From the NCBI GenBank assembly GCA_009702455.1, contig WLIA01000001.1, positions 1-64,000 of the forward strand: a DNA stretch of 64,000 bases, read 5' to 3'. A model generated the notes under the pieces. That model was not told where the DNA came from. It was given only the letters and a program-made list of their open reading frames with translations, and did not search any database. This DNA comes from Actinomycetota bacterium. Its GTDB lineage: Bacteria; Actinomycetota; Actinomycetes; Actinomycetales; Microbacteriaceae. Made by a program: the position numbers and the translations under genes. Below, piece after piece: positions 52,002 through 60,782 of this stretch; position 1 is the stretch's first letter, and each line of letters opens with the position of its first letter.

Positions 52002-52547
52002 TTACCTAGCGTTTCGAATGAACCTTGCGGGGTTTCCCGCAACTACGGTTGAGGCTGCCACGTTCTTGGTCACCACTGCACCCGCGCCGACTACAGCATC
52101 ATCGCCGATTTCGACCCCGGCGAGAATAATCGCGCCAGAACCAATCCAAACGTTCTTGCCGATAGTGATCGGAAGGCCAGCCTCCCATCCCTGTGCTCGC
52201 AATTCTGGGTCGAGTGGGTGAATCGGAGTCATTAGCTGCACGTTAGAGCCGAACATCGTGCCTGAGCCGATGCGAATTTCAGCGACATCGAGCGCGATCA
52301 ATCCGTAGTTTGCAAAACAGTTATCGCCCCAGTGAATGTTTTTGCCGAAATCGACCTTGATAGGTTCGCGCAACCATAGACCTGAACCGACGGTGCCGAA
52401 AATTTCAGGCAGCAAAGCAACCGCCGCATCGGAATCGTAGGGAAGTTTGTTGTTGTATTCGGTGCAGAGTCTGCTAGCTGCGGCAATCGCCTTCCATTGC
52501 TCAGGCCCAGCTTTGTACCAATCGCCTGCATTCAGGCGTTCAGTCAT
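52002..52547 (-). CDS. Sugar O-acetyltransferase (maltose/galactoside acetyltransferase-like)
   Basis: 181 residues from ATG 52547. An N-terminal Mac-type helical domain (MTERLNAGDWYKAGPEQWKAIAAASRLCTEYNN) is followed by left-handed beta-helix repeats (GSGTMFGSNVQLMTPIHPLDPE, ITIGKNVWIGSGAIILAGVEIGDDAVVGAGAVVTKNV). The HP in TPIHPLD marks the acetyltransferase active site. GATACT is six bases before the ATG, so this start is preferred over the longer frame. It lies 60 bases behind acs in the same direction with its own promoter. Confidence 0.85.
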   Translation of the reverse strand: MTERLNAGDWYKAGPEQWKAIAAASRLCTEYNNKLPYDSDAAVALLPEIFGTVGSGLWLREPIKVDFGKNIHWGDNCFANYGLIALDVAEIRIGSGTMFGSNVQLMTPIHPLDPELRAQGWEAGLPITIGKNVWIGSGAIILAGVEIGDDAVVGAGAVVTKNVAASTVVAGNPARFIRNAR

Positions 52548-52607
52548 CGATCGAGTATCACTCGGATCTATTGCTCTAATTCGACTGTCGACTGTCAAGA
52601 TTTTCCT

Positions 52608-54554
52608 CTAGTCGTTTGCTCCGCCGGCAATTTTGCCGCTGATGATATCCATCACGCTGGTATCAGCCAAAGTGGTAACGTCACCAATTGGTCGATCTTC
52701 TGCAACATCGCGAAGCAGGCGACGCATGATCTTTCCGCTGCGAGTTTTCGGCAATTCTGCAACCACGATTATCGTGCGCGGTTTGGCAATTGGCCCGATT
52801 TCTTTGGCCACGTGCTCGCGCAGAATTTTGCTAACGTCAGCGTCGTTGCCTGCAGCTTCGATTTGGTTCTGTCGAAGAATCACAAACGCAACAATTGCTT
52901 GACCGGTGGTTTCATCTTTTGCACCGACAACCGCGGCTTCGGCAACAAACGGATGCGACACCAAAGCGCTCTCGATTTCAGCCGTCGACAAGCGGTGACC
53001 AGAAACGTTCATCACGTCGTCAACGCGACCCAGTAACCAGAGGTCGCCCTCTTCATCCCACTTAGCGCCGTCGCCGGCGAAGTATTTGCCCTCGAACTTC
53101 GACCAGTAGGTTTCTTTGAAGCGGTCTGGGTCACCCCAGATGCCGCGAAGCATTGCCGGCCAAGGTTCGGTAAGCACAAGCAACCCGGGATCGCCGCGAC
53201 CTAGCTCGTGACCTTCGTCATCGAGCACTGCGGCCGAAACACCCGGCAGCGGCACTTGGGCAGAGCCAGGCTTCAGGGTGGTCACGCCCGGCAGGGGCGA
53301 GACCATGATCGCACCGGTCTCGGTCTGCCACCAGGTGTCGACAATCGGGGCTTGCCCGCCACCGATGTGTGCGCGGTACCACATCCATGCTTCAGGGTTG
53401 ATTGGTTCGCCAACCGAACCGAGAACGCGAATGCTCTTTAGGTTGTATTTGTCTGGAATCTCGCTGCCGAGTTTCATGAACGTGCGAATCGCGGTTGGCG
53501 CGGTGTAGAAAATGCTGACCTTGTATTTCTCGATGATGCTCCACCAGCGACCCCAGTCTGGAATGTCTGGTGTTCCTTCATAGATCACCTGGCTCGCGCC
53601 GTTTGCAAGTGGGCCGTAGACAACATAGGAGTGACCGGTGATCCAGCCGACGTCGGCGGTGCACCAGTAAATGTCTTTTTCTGCGTGCAGATCGAAAACG
53701 TTTTTGTGCGTGTATGCGGCTTGCGTTAGGTAGCCGCCCGAAGTGTGCAAAATGCCTTTTGGTTTTCCGGTGGTGCCCGATGTGTAAAGAATGAAAAGCG
53801 GATGCTCTGCATCGAACGCCTGCGCCTCGTGCTCTTCGCTCGCATTGCCAACGGCTTCTCTCCACTCAACGTCACGGCCTTCGACCCAGTCGACGTCTTG
53901 GTTGGTGCGGCGAACTACCAAAACATTTTTCACGGATGCGCACTTGCCTGCGCTGAGTGCCTCGTCAACTGCCGGCTTGAGTGCACTGGCTTTACCCTTG
54001 CGATATCCGCCGTCTGCCGTGATAACAAGTTTTGCTTCTGCGTCTTCGATTCGCGAGCTGAGTGACTCGGCGCTGAAGCCGCCGAAGATCACGCTGTGAA
54101 CTGCGCCCACACGGGCAACCGCCTGCATCGCGATAACGGCTTCGGGAATCATCGGCATATAGATGGCAACGCGATCGCCGGCTTTGATGCCGAGTGCGGT
54201 TAGGGCGTTTGCGGCCTTCTTAACTTCGCGGGTTAGTTCTGCGTAGGTGAGTTGCTTGCTGTCGCCCGGTTCGCCTTCGAAGAAGATAGCGGTGCGATCT
54301 CCGTTGCCGGCTTCAACGTGACGGTCTAGGCAGTTGTAAGAGATGTTGAGTTTGCCATCGGCGAACCACTTGGCAAACGGGGCATTGCTGAAATCTAGGG
54401 TCTGGGTGAAGGGTTTGTGCCAGTAGAGCTCACGTGCCTGCTTGGCCCAGAAGCCAAGCCTGTCGGCCTTTGCTTCGGCATAGAGACTGGCTTGAGCTAT
54501 GGCTTGGCGAGCAAAAGCTTCACTCGGCGCGAAGTGGTAGTTCTCGGCAGACAT
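52608..54554 (-). CDS. acs: Acetyl-CoA synthetase
   Basis: 648 residues, full length. The adenylation signature is ILYTSGTTGKPKGILHTSGG; the substrate pocket WWQTETGAIMVSPLPG; the hinge VDDVMNVSGHRLSTAEIESALVSHPFVAEAAVVG; and the acetylatable lysine motif PKTRSGKIMRRLLR at the C-terminus. It activates acetate. GGAG lies before the ATG. The Lys in the last motif suggests control by protein acetylation. Confidence 0.96.
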   Translation of the reverse strand: MSAENYHFAPSEAFARQAIAQASLYAEAKADRLGFWAKQARELYWHKPFTQTLDFSNAPFAKWFADGKLNISYNCLDRHVEAGNGDRTAIFFEGEPGDSKQLTYAELTREVKKAANALTALGIKAGDRVAIYMPMIPEAVIAMQAVARVGAVHSVIFGGFSAESLSSRIEDAEAKLVITADGGYRKGKASALKPAVDEALSAGKCASVKNVLVVRRTNQDVDWVEGRDVEWREAVGNASEEHEAQAFDAEHPLFILYTSGTTGKPKGILHTSGGYLTQAAYTHKNVFDLHAEKDIYWCTADVGWITGHSYVVYGPLANGASQVIYEGTPDIPDWGRWWSIIEKYKVSIFYTAPTAIRTFMKLGSEIPDKYNLKSIRVLGSVGEPINPEAWMWYRAHIGGGQAPIVDTWWQTETGAIMVSPLPGVTTLKPGSAQVPLPGVSAAVLDDEGHELGRGDPGLLVLTEPWPAMLRGIWGDPDRFKETYWSKFEGKYFAGDGAKWDEEGDLWLLGRVDDVMNVSGHRLSTAEIESALVSHPFVAEAAVVGAKDETTGQAIVAFVILRQNQIEAAGNDADVSKILREHVAKEIGPIAKPRTIIVVAELPKTRSGKIMRRLLRDVAEDRPIGDVTTLADTSVMDIISGKIAGGAND

Positions 54555-54709
54555 CTTTGTGCTCCAACCTTTGTTTCCTGCTCGTCATAATGCCACAGAT
54601 TGAAACATCAGTTTCGGGTGGTTTTGGGTTTCTCAGAATTCGCTGGCAAACCGTTGAAAATTTGCCACGCTAACGCCAAATGGGGATAGCCGAAGATTAT
54701 GATTTAAGT

Positions 54710-54797
54710 GTTGGTTTATTCCAACCTCCCATACTGGTTCCCCCAATCAGGTATGGGCGGCGGCAGGTTTCCCCCAAACCTGCCGCCATCTCCTTTT
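54710..54797 (+). ncRNA. 6C-type small RNA
   Basis: Three stacked hairpins: GTTGG/CCAAC (54710-54725); CCCATAC plus TGGTT pairing with AATCA and GTATGGG around a CCCCC loop (54728-54757); and a 12-base stem GGCGGCAGGTTT/AAACCTGCCGCC around a CCCCC loop (54759-54787), followed by TTTTT. Two stems with C-rich loops are the hallmark of the actinobacterial 6C RNA, and the position beside tadA matches its known neighbourhood in mycobacteria. TATGAT (54698-54703) predicts a transcription start at 54710. Each loop has five C rather than six. No ORF lies between acs and tadA. Confidence 0.75.
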
Positions 54798-54856
54798 TAA
54801 TTCACAGATTTGCGTGGAATACCCCGCACCCTTTGGCCAGCAGCCATCCTTGGCCC

Positions 54857-55735
54857 ATGTTTACTCAACCCGAGCTGTTGCCAATAGCCCGGCTGCTTGC
54901 TGAGGCTGGGGTCACCGACCTGGTTTTCAACGGCTACTCTCACGCAGCCGTATTGCGGCACAATCGGTGGTCGGCGGTGGAATCGGGCTTTGAAAGCGAA
55001 GAGCAGCTGGCTAAGGCAGCCAAGTTTCTGGTTTCAATGGGTGGCAAACAGATTGATCTTGCGCACCCATTTGCAAGCGCAAACCTCGACAAATTGCGTG
55101 TTCACGCAATGCTGGCCTCGGCGGTCAATCGGCAAACCCACCTTTCGATTCGCGTTCATGCTTCACGCGACTTGGCACTGAGTCAATGGCTCGGTGTGAA
55201 TCAGATTTCTCAAGCGCAGACTCAACAGTTGCGACACGTGCTCGATAGCCGAGAAAGTTTCTTGATCAGCGGTTCGGCCGGTGCCGGTAAAACCACGCTG
55301 CTTCGAGCGCTGCTATCTGAGAAATCTTCTGAGCGAGTTATCACAATTGAAGACACTGCCGAGTTGCAACTGTTATCGAGAGACAGCGTTTCACTTGTAG
55401 CTCGTGAGCCCAATGTCGAAGGTCGCGGCGAGATCACGCTTAATCAACTTTTGATTGAGTCGCTTCGAATGCGCCCAGATCGAATAGTTATCGGTGAGGT
55501 TCGGTCTGCCGAACTAATTACCCTGCTGCAGGCCAGCAGCTCGGGGCACAGCGCGGCGGCAACCATCCATGCGACTTCAATCGAGCAAGTCTCTGCACGC
55601 ATCGAATCGATTGCCACCGCCAGCCTGTTTGAACCCCAGCAAATCACGCGTCTGGCCAAGAGCACGATAGCTTGGCTGATTCACGTATCAAGCCAGGCTT
55701 CGCGCCGTTGCCTAGAAATTAGGCGAAATGTCTGA
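54857..55735 (+). CDS. tadA: Tad secretion/pilus ATPase
   Basis: 292 residues from ATG 54857. The ATPase has Walker A GSAGAGKTT (139-147), ITIEDTAELQL (Asp box), and PDRIVIGEVRSAELITLLQASSSGHSAAATIHATS (Walker B and His box) of the CpaF/VirB11 class. It is shorter than CpaF (no long N-terminal domain), typical of actinobacterial TadA. It would power assembly of a Flp-like pilus or secretion complex. The upstream in-frame extension lies over the 6C RNA and is rejected. Confidence 0.87.
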   Translation: MFTQPELLPIARLLAEAGVTDLVFNGYSHAAVLRHNRWSAVESGFESEEQLAKAAKFLVSMGGKQIDLAHPFASANLDKLRVHAMLASAVNRQTHLSIRVHASRDLALSQWLGVNQISQAQTQQLRHVLDSRESFLISGSAGAGKTTLLRALLSEKSSERVITIEDTAELQLLSRDSVSLVAREPNVEGRGEITLNQLLIESLRMRPDRIVIGEVRSAELITLLQASSSGHSAAATIHATSIEQVSARIESIATASLFEPQQITRLAKSTIAWLIHVSSQASRRCLEIRRNV

Positions 55736-56522
55736 TCGCGAAACTTTTGCAAGGTTCAACTCGCTAATGGCGGGTGGTCTATCACTAGACCAGGCCACGC
55801 GAATTGCAGACCCGACAAAACTGAGCGATCAGTTTGCGAAACACTATCGATTGCTAATGGCGGTCTGCCAAGAGGCGGGCGGGTCGCCGGTTTTGGCTCT
55901 GCGCAATCTCGAGAAAATCGCCGAACAGCAGCAAGAAAACGAAGCAAGGCTTCGGCTTGCCGGCACGGTGCCCAAGGCCACCGCACGCCTGGTGCTCTTG
56001 CTGCCGATGGGTTCTAGCCTGCTCGGACAGCTGCTTGGCCTTGGCTCGATAGCCGTCTTCTTTGAGTCGATGCCTGCACTTGTTTCGCTGTTGATCGGGT
56101 TGCTGCTTCTCATGGCTGCGCAGGCCTGGTCGCAAAGAATCATGTTGAGCGCGAATCGACTGCAACAGGGTGACCAAATCGTGCTCGACGCCATCGCTCT
56201 CTGTCTCGATTCCGGGTTGCCACTGCGCCAATCGCAAGAGATTGTGCTGACCCGTTATGTCGAATTCTTTGAGGTCGAAGTATCAGAGCAAACAAAAAGT
56301 GAGATAGCCGAGCTTGTGCACTTCTCGGATGTTTCTGGTGCACCAATTGCAAAACTACTTCGCAATCGGGCAGAAGAAAGTCGTCGCCAAACGGCTCATG
56401 CGCAAAACGAAAATCTTGAGCGTGTTTCGATTCGACTGTTGGCTCCGCTTGCAGTCTTTGTTTTGCCGGCCTTTGTGTTGATTACGGTTTTACCAATCTC
56501 AATTTCACTGATCACAAACTAA
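55728..56522 (+). CDS. Compact TadB/TadC-like (GspF) membrane protein
   Basis: 264 residues. The first half (LLMAVCQEAGGSPVLALRNLEKIAEQQQENEARLRLAGTVPKATARLVLLLPMGSSLLGQLLG) resembles the TadB GspF domain, and the second half (GDQIVLDAIALCLDSGLPLRQSQEIV, then VSGAPIAKLLRNRAEESRRQTAHAQNENLERVSIRLLAPLAVFVLPAFVLITVLPI) resembles TadC. Four membrane segments total. In most actinobacteria these are two genes; here one short gene seems to cover both. It overlaps tadA by eight bases. Confidence 0.75.
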   Translation: MSDRETFARFNSLMAGGLSLDQATRIADPTKLSDQFAKHYRLLMAVCQEAGGSPVLALRNLEKIAEQQQENEARLRLAGTVPKATARLVLLLPMGSSLLGQLLGLGSIAVFFESMPALVSLLIGLLLLMAAQAWSQRIMLSANRLQQGDQIVLDAIALCLDSGLPLRQSQEIVLTRYVEFFEVEVSEQTKSEIAELVHFSDVSGAPIAKLLRNRAEESRRQTAHAQNENLERVSIRLLAPLAVFVLPAFVLITVLPISISLITN

Positions 56523-56535
56523 TGAAAGGAACCGA

Positions 56536-56754
56536 TTGAAAAGACTCAACGCCAAACGTCTCAGGCTCTCCTCTTGGTATCTAGACGAAGCTGGTGCCGC
56601 AACAGCCGAGTATGCAATTGCCACCATGGCGGCCGTTGGCTTCGCTGGGCTTCTGGTGGTGATCATGCGCAGCGAAGAGGTAAAAGAAATACTTCTAGAC
56701 CTGGTGCGCAGCGCGCTGACCTATACGAACGAAGATGAACCCGCGAGCAACTAG
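56536..56754 (+). CDS. DUF4244-type Flp pilin-like protein
   Basis: 72 residues. A basic start and the segment DEAGAATAEYAIATMAAVGFAGLLVVIMRSEEVKEILLDLV form a class III prepilin-like hydrophobic helix after an A-TAEYA motif, typical of DUF4244 proteins beside Tad genes. It is probably the major pilin. The TTG start follows AAAGGA. It overlaps the next gene by 20 bases. Confidence 0.8.
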   Translation: MKRLNAKRLRLSSWYLDEAGAATAEYAIATMAAVGFAGLLVVIMRSEEVKEILLDLVRSALTYTNEDEPASN

Positions 56755-57085
56755 CGATGCGGGTGCGGTCACCGCCGAGTTTGCGGTGGTGTTGCCGACG
56801 GTGTTCATGATCATGGCAATCTCGCTTGCAACGCTTTCGGCCCAGCTCGAGCGGTTCAAACTCGTGTCGGTGGCGGGCATGATTTCTCGGGCGGCGGCCA
56901 GGGCAGAGCCGCTCGATTCGGTGAAGACGGTCTTCGCCGAGCAACTCGAGGGTCGCGCTTTGACCATCGCGAGCAAGGGCACGATGGTTTGCGCCGAGGT
57001 TTCGCAAAGGCTCGAAATCGCAGTTTTGCCCGATTTTGGCCTGCGACTCGCCGAAACGCAGTGTGCGAGAAAGATTGGTCTCTGA
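56735..57085 (+). CDS. TadE-family pseudopilin
   Basis: 116 residues. DAGAVTAEFAVVLPTVFMIMAISLATLSAQLERFKLVS is the TadE hydrophobic N-terminus with its conserved E-F pair; the remaining 70 residues form a globular part with a Cys near residue 87 and one near 111. TadE-like proteins are minor pseudopilins of Tad systems. The start lies inside the previous gene. Confidence 0.82.
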   Translation: MNPRATSDAGAVTAEFAVVLPTVFMIMAISLATLSAQLERFKLVSVAGMISRAAARAEPLDSVKTVFAEQLEGRALTIASKGTMVCAEVSQRLEIAVLPDFGLRLAETQCARKIGL

Positions 57086-57087
57086 AA

Positions 57088-57444
57088 GTGGCATTTCTGA
57101 CCAAATTGATCGAAAATCGAGGGTCAGGCACGGTTTTGGGTCTCGGAGTGGTTCTAACCACCTTAGGTGCCCTGCTGGCCAGTAATTTGGCGGTTTTTGT
57201 CTTCTTTTCGGCCGAAAAACTAGCAGTTCAAGCCGACCAAATAGCCGTTGCGGCAGCCAATTCGGCTCGTGGTTTGAGCAGCGGTCATCCCTGTCAAGTT
57301 GCTGACCAAATTGCAACTATGTATATGGTGTCGCTTGACTCATGTCGTATTGTCGGTTTCGATTCATTTATACGGCTGCGTTCTGTAGTGGTCGGCATCG
57401 AGTTGAAAGCCTCATCTCGAGCTGGGCCTGCCGGGGGCAACTGA
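57088..57444 (+). CDS. TadE-like (Rv3654c-type) protein
   Basis: 118 residues from GTG. NRGSGTVLGLGVVLTTLGALLASNLAVFVFFSAEKLAVQADQIAVAAANSARGLSSGHPCQVA has the layout of the Flp-pilus-assembly TadE/G-like membrane protein adjacent to topA in actinobacteria: RGSG-start helix and an ADxAALAA-like A-rich helix. Two cysteines could pair. Last gene of the tad group. Confidence 0.75.
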   Translation: MAFLTKLIENRGSGTVLGLGVVLTTLGALLASNLAVFVFFSAEKLAVQADQIAVAAANSARGLSSGHPCQVADQIATMYMVSLDSCRIVGFDSFIRLRSVVVGIELKASSRAGPAGGN

Positions 57445-57459
57445 AACAAGGAGCAATGC

Positions 57460-60156
57460 GTGGCAAATAGCCGAAAACTGGTCATCGTCGAGTCGCCGGC
57501 CAAAGCCAAAACCATTGGCAAGTATCTGGGCAACGACTTCGAGGTCTTGGCCTCGGTCGGGCACATCCGTGATTTGATCGACACCAAAGACGTGCCATCT
57601 GAACTCAAGAAGACTTCGATCGGCAAGTTCTCAATCAACATCGAGAACGACTTCGAGCCGATGTATGCCATTTCGGCCGGCAAGAGCAAAACCGTGAGCG
57701 ACCTCAAGGCCGCCCTAAAAAACGCGGATGAGCTCTATCTCGCTACCGATGAAGACCGCGAGGGCGAGGCCATTGCCTGGCACCTGTTGCAGGTGCTCAA
57801 GCCGAAGGTTCCGGTTAAGCGAATGGTGTTTCACGAAATCACCAAAGAGGCCATTCAGGCCGCGCTAAGCCACACGCGCGACATCGACGAAAACCTGGTT
57901 CAGGCGCAAGAGACCCGTCGCGTTGTCGACCGTCTTTATGGCTACGAAGTTTCGCCTGTTCTGTGGCGCAAGATTAATCGTGGTCTGAGCGCCGGTCGCG
58001 TGCAGTCACCGGCTATGCGTTTGGTGGTCGAACGCGAGCGCGAGCGCATGGCGTTTGTTTCGGCAAGTTACTTCGATGTCAAGGCCGTGCTCGATTCGCA
58101 GGTTTCGGGCGAACCAAACTTTGAGGCGAAGCTGCTCAGCATCGACGGCAAGCGCATCGCAACCGGCGAAAGCTTTAACGATCTGGGTGTTCTAAAGTCT
58201 GACGTTCGAGTGCTCACCGAAGCCGAAGCAACTTCGCTAGCCGAGCAAATGAAATCAAAGTCGGTTGACATTGAAGTAACTTCTGTCGAGGCAAAGCCAT
58301 CGACTCGTCGACCAGCTGCACCATTCACAACTTCAACGCTTCAGCAAGAGGCATCGCGCAAACTTCGCATGTCAGCGAAGCAAACCATGGATACCGCGCA
58401 GTCGCTGTATCAAGAGGGTCACATCACCTACATGCGAACCGATTCGCCAACGCTTTCTGCTCAGGCAATCTCTGCAGCAAGATCGCAAGCCGCCGAGATG
58501 TTTGGCAAAGAGATGGTTGCCGATGCTCCTCGCGTTTACACCGGCAAGTCGAAGAACGCGCAGGAGGCGCACGAAGCGATTCGCCCAGCCGGCGAGGTAT
58601 TCAAGCGCCCGTCTGAGATGTCGGGCATCATCTTCGGCAGGGCCTTTGAGCTCTATGACCTGATCTGGAAGCGAACCATCGCCTCGCAGATGCAAGACGC
58701 CAAGGTTTCAACTACCACCGCCAAAATAACGGTCACCGGGCTCGAAGGCCACGGCCCGGCAGAGTTCACATCGTCTGGAACCGTGGTGACCTTCAAGGGC
58801 TTCATGGCTGCCTATGAAGAGGGCCACGACGAGAGCCGCGAAGAAGACGAGAGCGAAGAGCGCGAATCGAAGCTGCCAAAGCTAGAGGTTGGTCAGAAGC
58901 TCAAAGCAATCGACGTTTTTGCTAAAGACCACCAGACCTCGCCACCACCGCGCTATACAGAAGCGAGTTTGGTAAAGGCTCTCGAAGAAGACGGAATCGG
59001 TCGCCCTTCGACATACGCCTCGATTATGTCGACAATCATCGGCAAGGGTTACGTCACCAAGCGCGGTCAGGCACTCGTGCCCGAATGGATTGCATTCACC
59101 ATCACCCGTTTTCTAGAAGAAAACTTCGAGCGACTCGTTGACTATGCTTTCACCGCGCAGATGGAAGAAGACCTCGACCTAATTGCCTCTGGTGATCTTG
59201 ATCGCAGCACCTGGCTGCACCGCTTCTATTTTGGCGGCGAGGGCGTCGAGGGATTACACCCGACCGTCGAGAATGTTGTCGACAGTGACCCTCGTGCGGT
59301 GAACTCGATTCACATCGCAGACAACATCACGCTTCGCACCGGCAAGTATGGCCCTTACATCGAGACCATGGTTGAACCCGGCAGCGAAGGCGCAGACGAA
59401 AACGGTCGTCGCATCGTTAACATTCCTGAGGGTCTCGCACCCGACGAGTTGACGGTTGAGAAAGCGCAAGAGCTAATCGATGCGCCAATCATTAGCGATC
59501 GAATCATGGGGCAAGATCCTGATACCGGCTTCGACATTCTTTTCAAGGATGGCCGCTACGGCCCATACGTGTTGCTCGACGACCCAAAGGCCGAGAAGCA
59601 AAAGACCGCTTCGCTTTTCAAGTCGATGTCTCCGGAGACCTTCACGTTTGAAGAGGCAGTCAAACTGCTTTCGCTTCCTCGAGTGGTTGGCGTCGACCCA
59701 GAGACCGAGACCGAAATCACCACCCAGAACGGCAAGTTCGGCCCGTACATGAAGAAGGGCACCGACTCTCGCTCGCTGGCAAGCGAAGAAGACATCTTCG
59801 GCATATCGCTCGAGCAGGCTCTAGAGCTCTACAAACAGCCGAAGTATGGCGGCAGGCGAACTGCGGCCACCCCGCTAAAGGAGTTTGGCGAAGACCCGCT
59901 GTCGAAGTTGAATGTGGTCGCCAAGACCGGCCAATTTGGGCTCTATGTAACAGACGGCTTGGTCAACGCGACCGTGCCGAAAGAAGAGCCGCTAGACGAG
60001 TTGACCTCTGATCGCGCTTTTGAGTTGCTAATGGTTCGTCGTGAGAAGCTCGGTGTTGAACCGGGCGAAGCGCCACCAAAAACCTCGCGTTCTCGCAAGA
60101 CAGCCACAACCACCCGAGTGGTCAAAAAGGGTGCAACGCGAAAGAAGAAGGCCTAA
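57460..60156 (+). CDS. topA: DNA topoisomerase I
   Basis: 898 residues. TOPRIM motif VIVESPAKAKTIGKYLG is followed by ATDEDREGEAIAWHLLQVL; the catalytic tyrosine lies in HITYMRTDSPTLS. C-terminal repeats with the KDGRYGPYV/NGKFGPYM motif (about 615-640, 690-770, 815-840) are the actinobacterial type that lacks zinc fingers, and the protein ends in a Lys/Arg-rich tail. It relaxes negative supercoils. GTG start behind AAGGAG; tmk follows after two bases. Confidence 0.97.
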   Translation: MANSRKLVIVESPAKAKTIGKYLGNDFEVLASVGHIRDLIDTKDVPSELKKTSIGKFSINIENDFEPMYAISAGKSKTVSDLKAALKNADELYLATDEDREGEAIAWHLLQVLKPKVPVKRMVFHEITKEAIQAALSHTRDIDENLVQAQETRRVVDRLYGYEVSPVLWRKINRGLSAGRVQSPAMRLVVERERERMAFVSASYFDVKAVLDSQVSGEPNFEAKLLSIDGKRIATGESFNDLGVLKSDVRVLTEAEATSLAEQMKSKSVDIEVTSVEAKPSTRRPAAPFTTSTLQQEASRKLRMSAKQTMDTAQSLYQEGHITYMRTDSPTLSAQAISAARSQAAEMFGKEMVADAPRVYTGKSKNAQEAHEAIRPAGEVFKRPSEMSGIIFGRAFELYDLIWKRTIASQMQDAKVSTTTAKITVTGLEGHGPAEFTSSGTVVTFKGFMAAYEEGHDESREEDESEERESKLPKLEVGQKLKAIDVFAKDHQTSPPPRYTEASLVKALEEDGIGRPSTYASIMSTIIGKGYVTKRGQALVPEWIAFTITRFLEENFERLVDYAFTAQMEEDLDLIASGDLDRSTWLHRFYFGGEGVEGLHPTVENVVDSDPRAVNSIHIADNITLRTGKYGPYIETMVEPGSEGADENGRRIVNIPEGLAPDELTVEKAQELIDAPIISDRIMGQDPDTGFDILFKDGRYGPYVLLDDPKAEKQKTASLFKSMSPETFTFEEAVKLLSLPRVVGVDPETETEITTQNGKFGPYMKKGTDSRSLASEEDIFGISLEQALELYKQPKYGGRRTAATPLKEFGEDPLSKLNVVAKTGQFGLYVTDGLVNATVPKEEPLDELTSDRAFELLMVRREKLGVEPGEAPPKTSRSRKTATTTRVVKKGATRKKKA

Positions 60157-60158
60157 TC

Positions 60159-60782
60159 GTGGCAAGCGGTCTATTCATTTCATTCGAGGGAATCGATGGA
60201 GTTGGCAAATCAACCCAGCTCGATTTGCTCGTGCAGTTCTTGAATGAACAGGGCCGCACCGTGTGCCGCACTCTCGAACCAGGTGGAACAGACCTCGGTC
60301 GCGAGATTCGCGAATTGCTTCTGCATCGCAAGGGTGAGGTGTCACCGCGCGCAGAAGCACTTTTGTTTGCCGCAGACCGCGCGCATCACGTAGCTAATGT
60401 TGTTCGACCAGCACTAGAGAGAGGTGAGGTTGTCGTCACAGACCGCTACCTCGATTCTTCTGTTGCATATCAGGGCAGTGGTCGCGACCTCGGCTTCAAT
60501 CAGGTGCGAGACCTTTCGCTATTTGCTGTTGATGGCTTGCTGCCGCACCTAACCGTGTTGCTAGATCTTGACGCCTCCAAGGCTGCGGCTCGAAGAAGCA
60601 ACACCGGCGCAGAACCCGATCGACTCGAGCGCGCAAAAATCGAATTCTTTGAATCGGCGCGCCAGGCATATTTAAAAATGGCTGCCGATGAGCCGGCACG
60701 CTTCTTGGTTCTCGACGCAGAGCAAAGCGTCGAGAGCATGCAGGCAAAAATCCGTGAGCGAGTTCAAGGATTACTCGGGTAA
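60159..60782 (+). CDS. tmk: Thymidylate kinase
   Basis: 207 residues. P-loop FEGIDGVGKSTQ (10-21), the DRY motif VVTDRYLDSSVAYQG, and the lid-like segment LDASKAAARRSNTGAEPDRLE are the classic TMPK elements. It phosphorylates dTMP to dTDP. It lies between topA and holB in a run with 2-base spacing and overlap, a conserved actinobacterial order. Confidence 0.96.
   Translation: MASGLFISFEGIDGVGKSTQLDLLVQFLNEQGRTVCRTLEPGGTDLGREIRELLLHRKGEVSPRAEALLFAADRAHHVANVVRPALERGEVVVTDRYLDSSVAYQGSGRDLGFNQVRDLSLFAVDGLLPHLTVLLDLDASKAAARRSNTGAEPDRLERAKIEFFESARQAYLKMAADEPARFLVLDAEQSVESMQAKIRERVQGLLG

Noticed and set aside
54680..54856. N-terminal extension of TadA from an upstream ATG
   Set aside because: This stretch is the 6C RNA and its terminator; the extension has no domain character, whereas ATG 54857 starts the family-like N-terminus.
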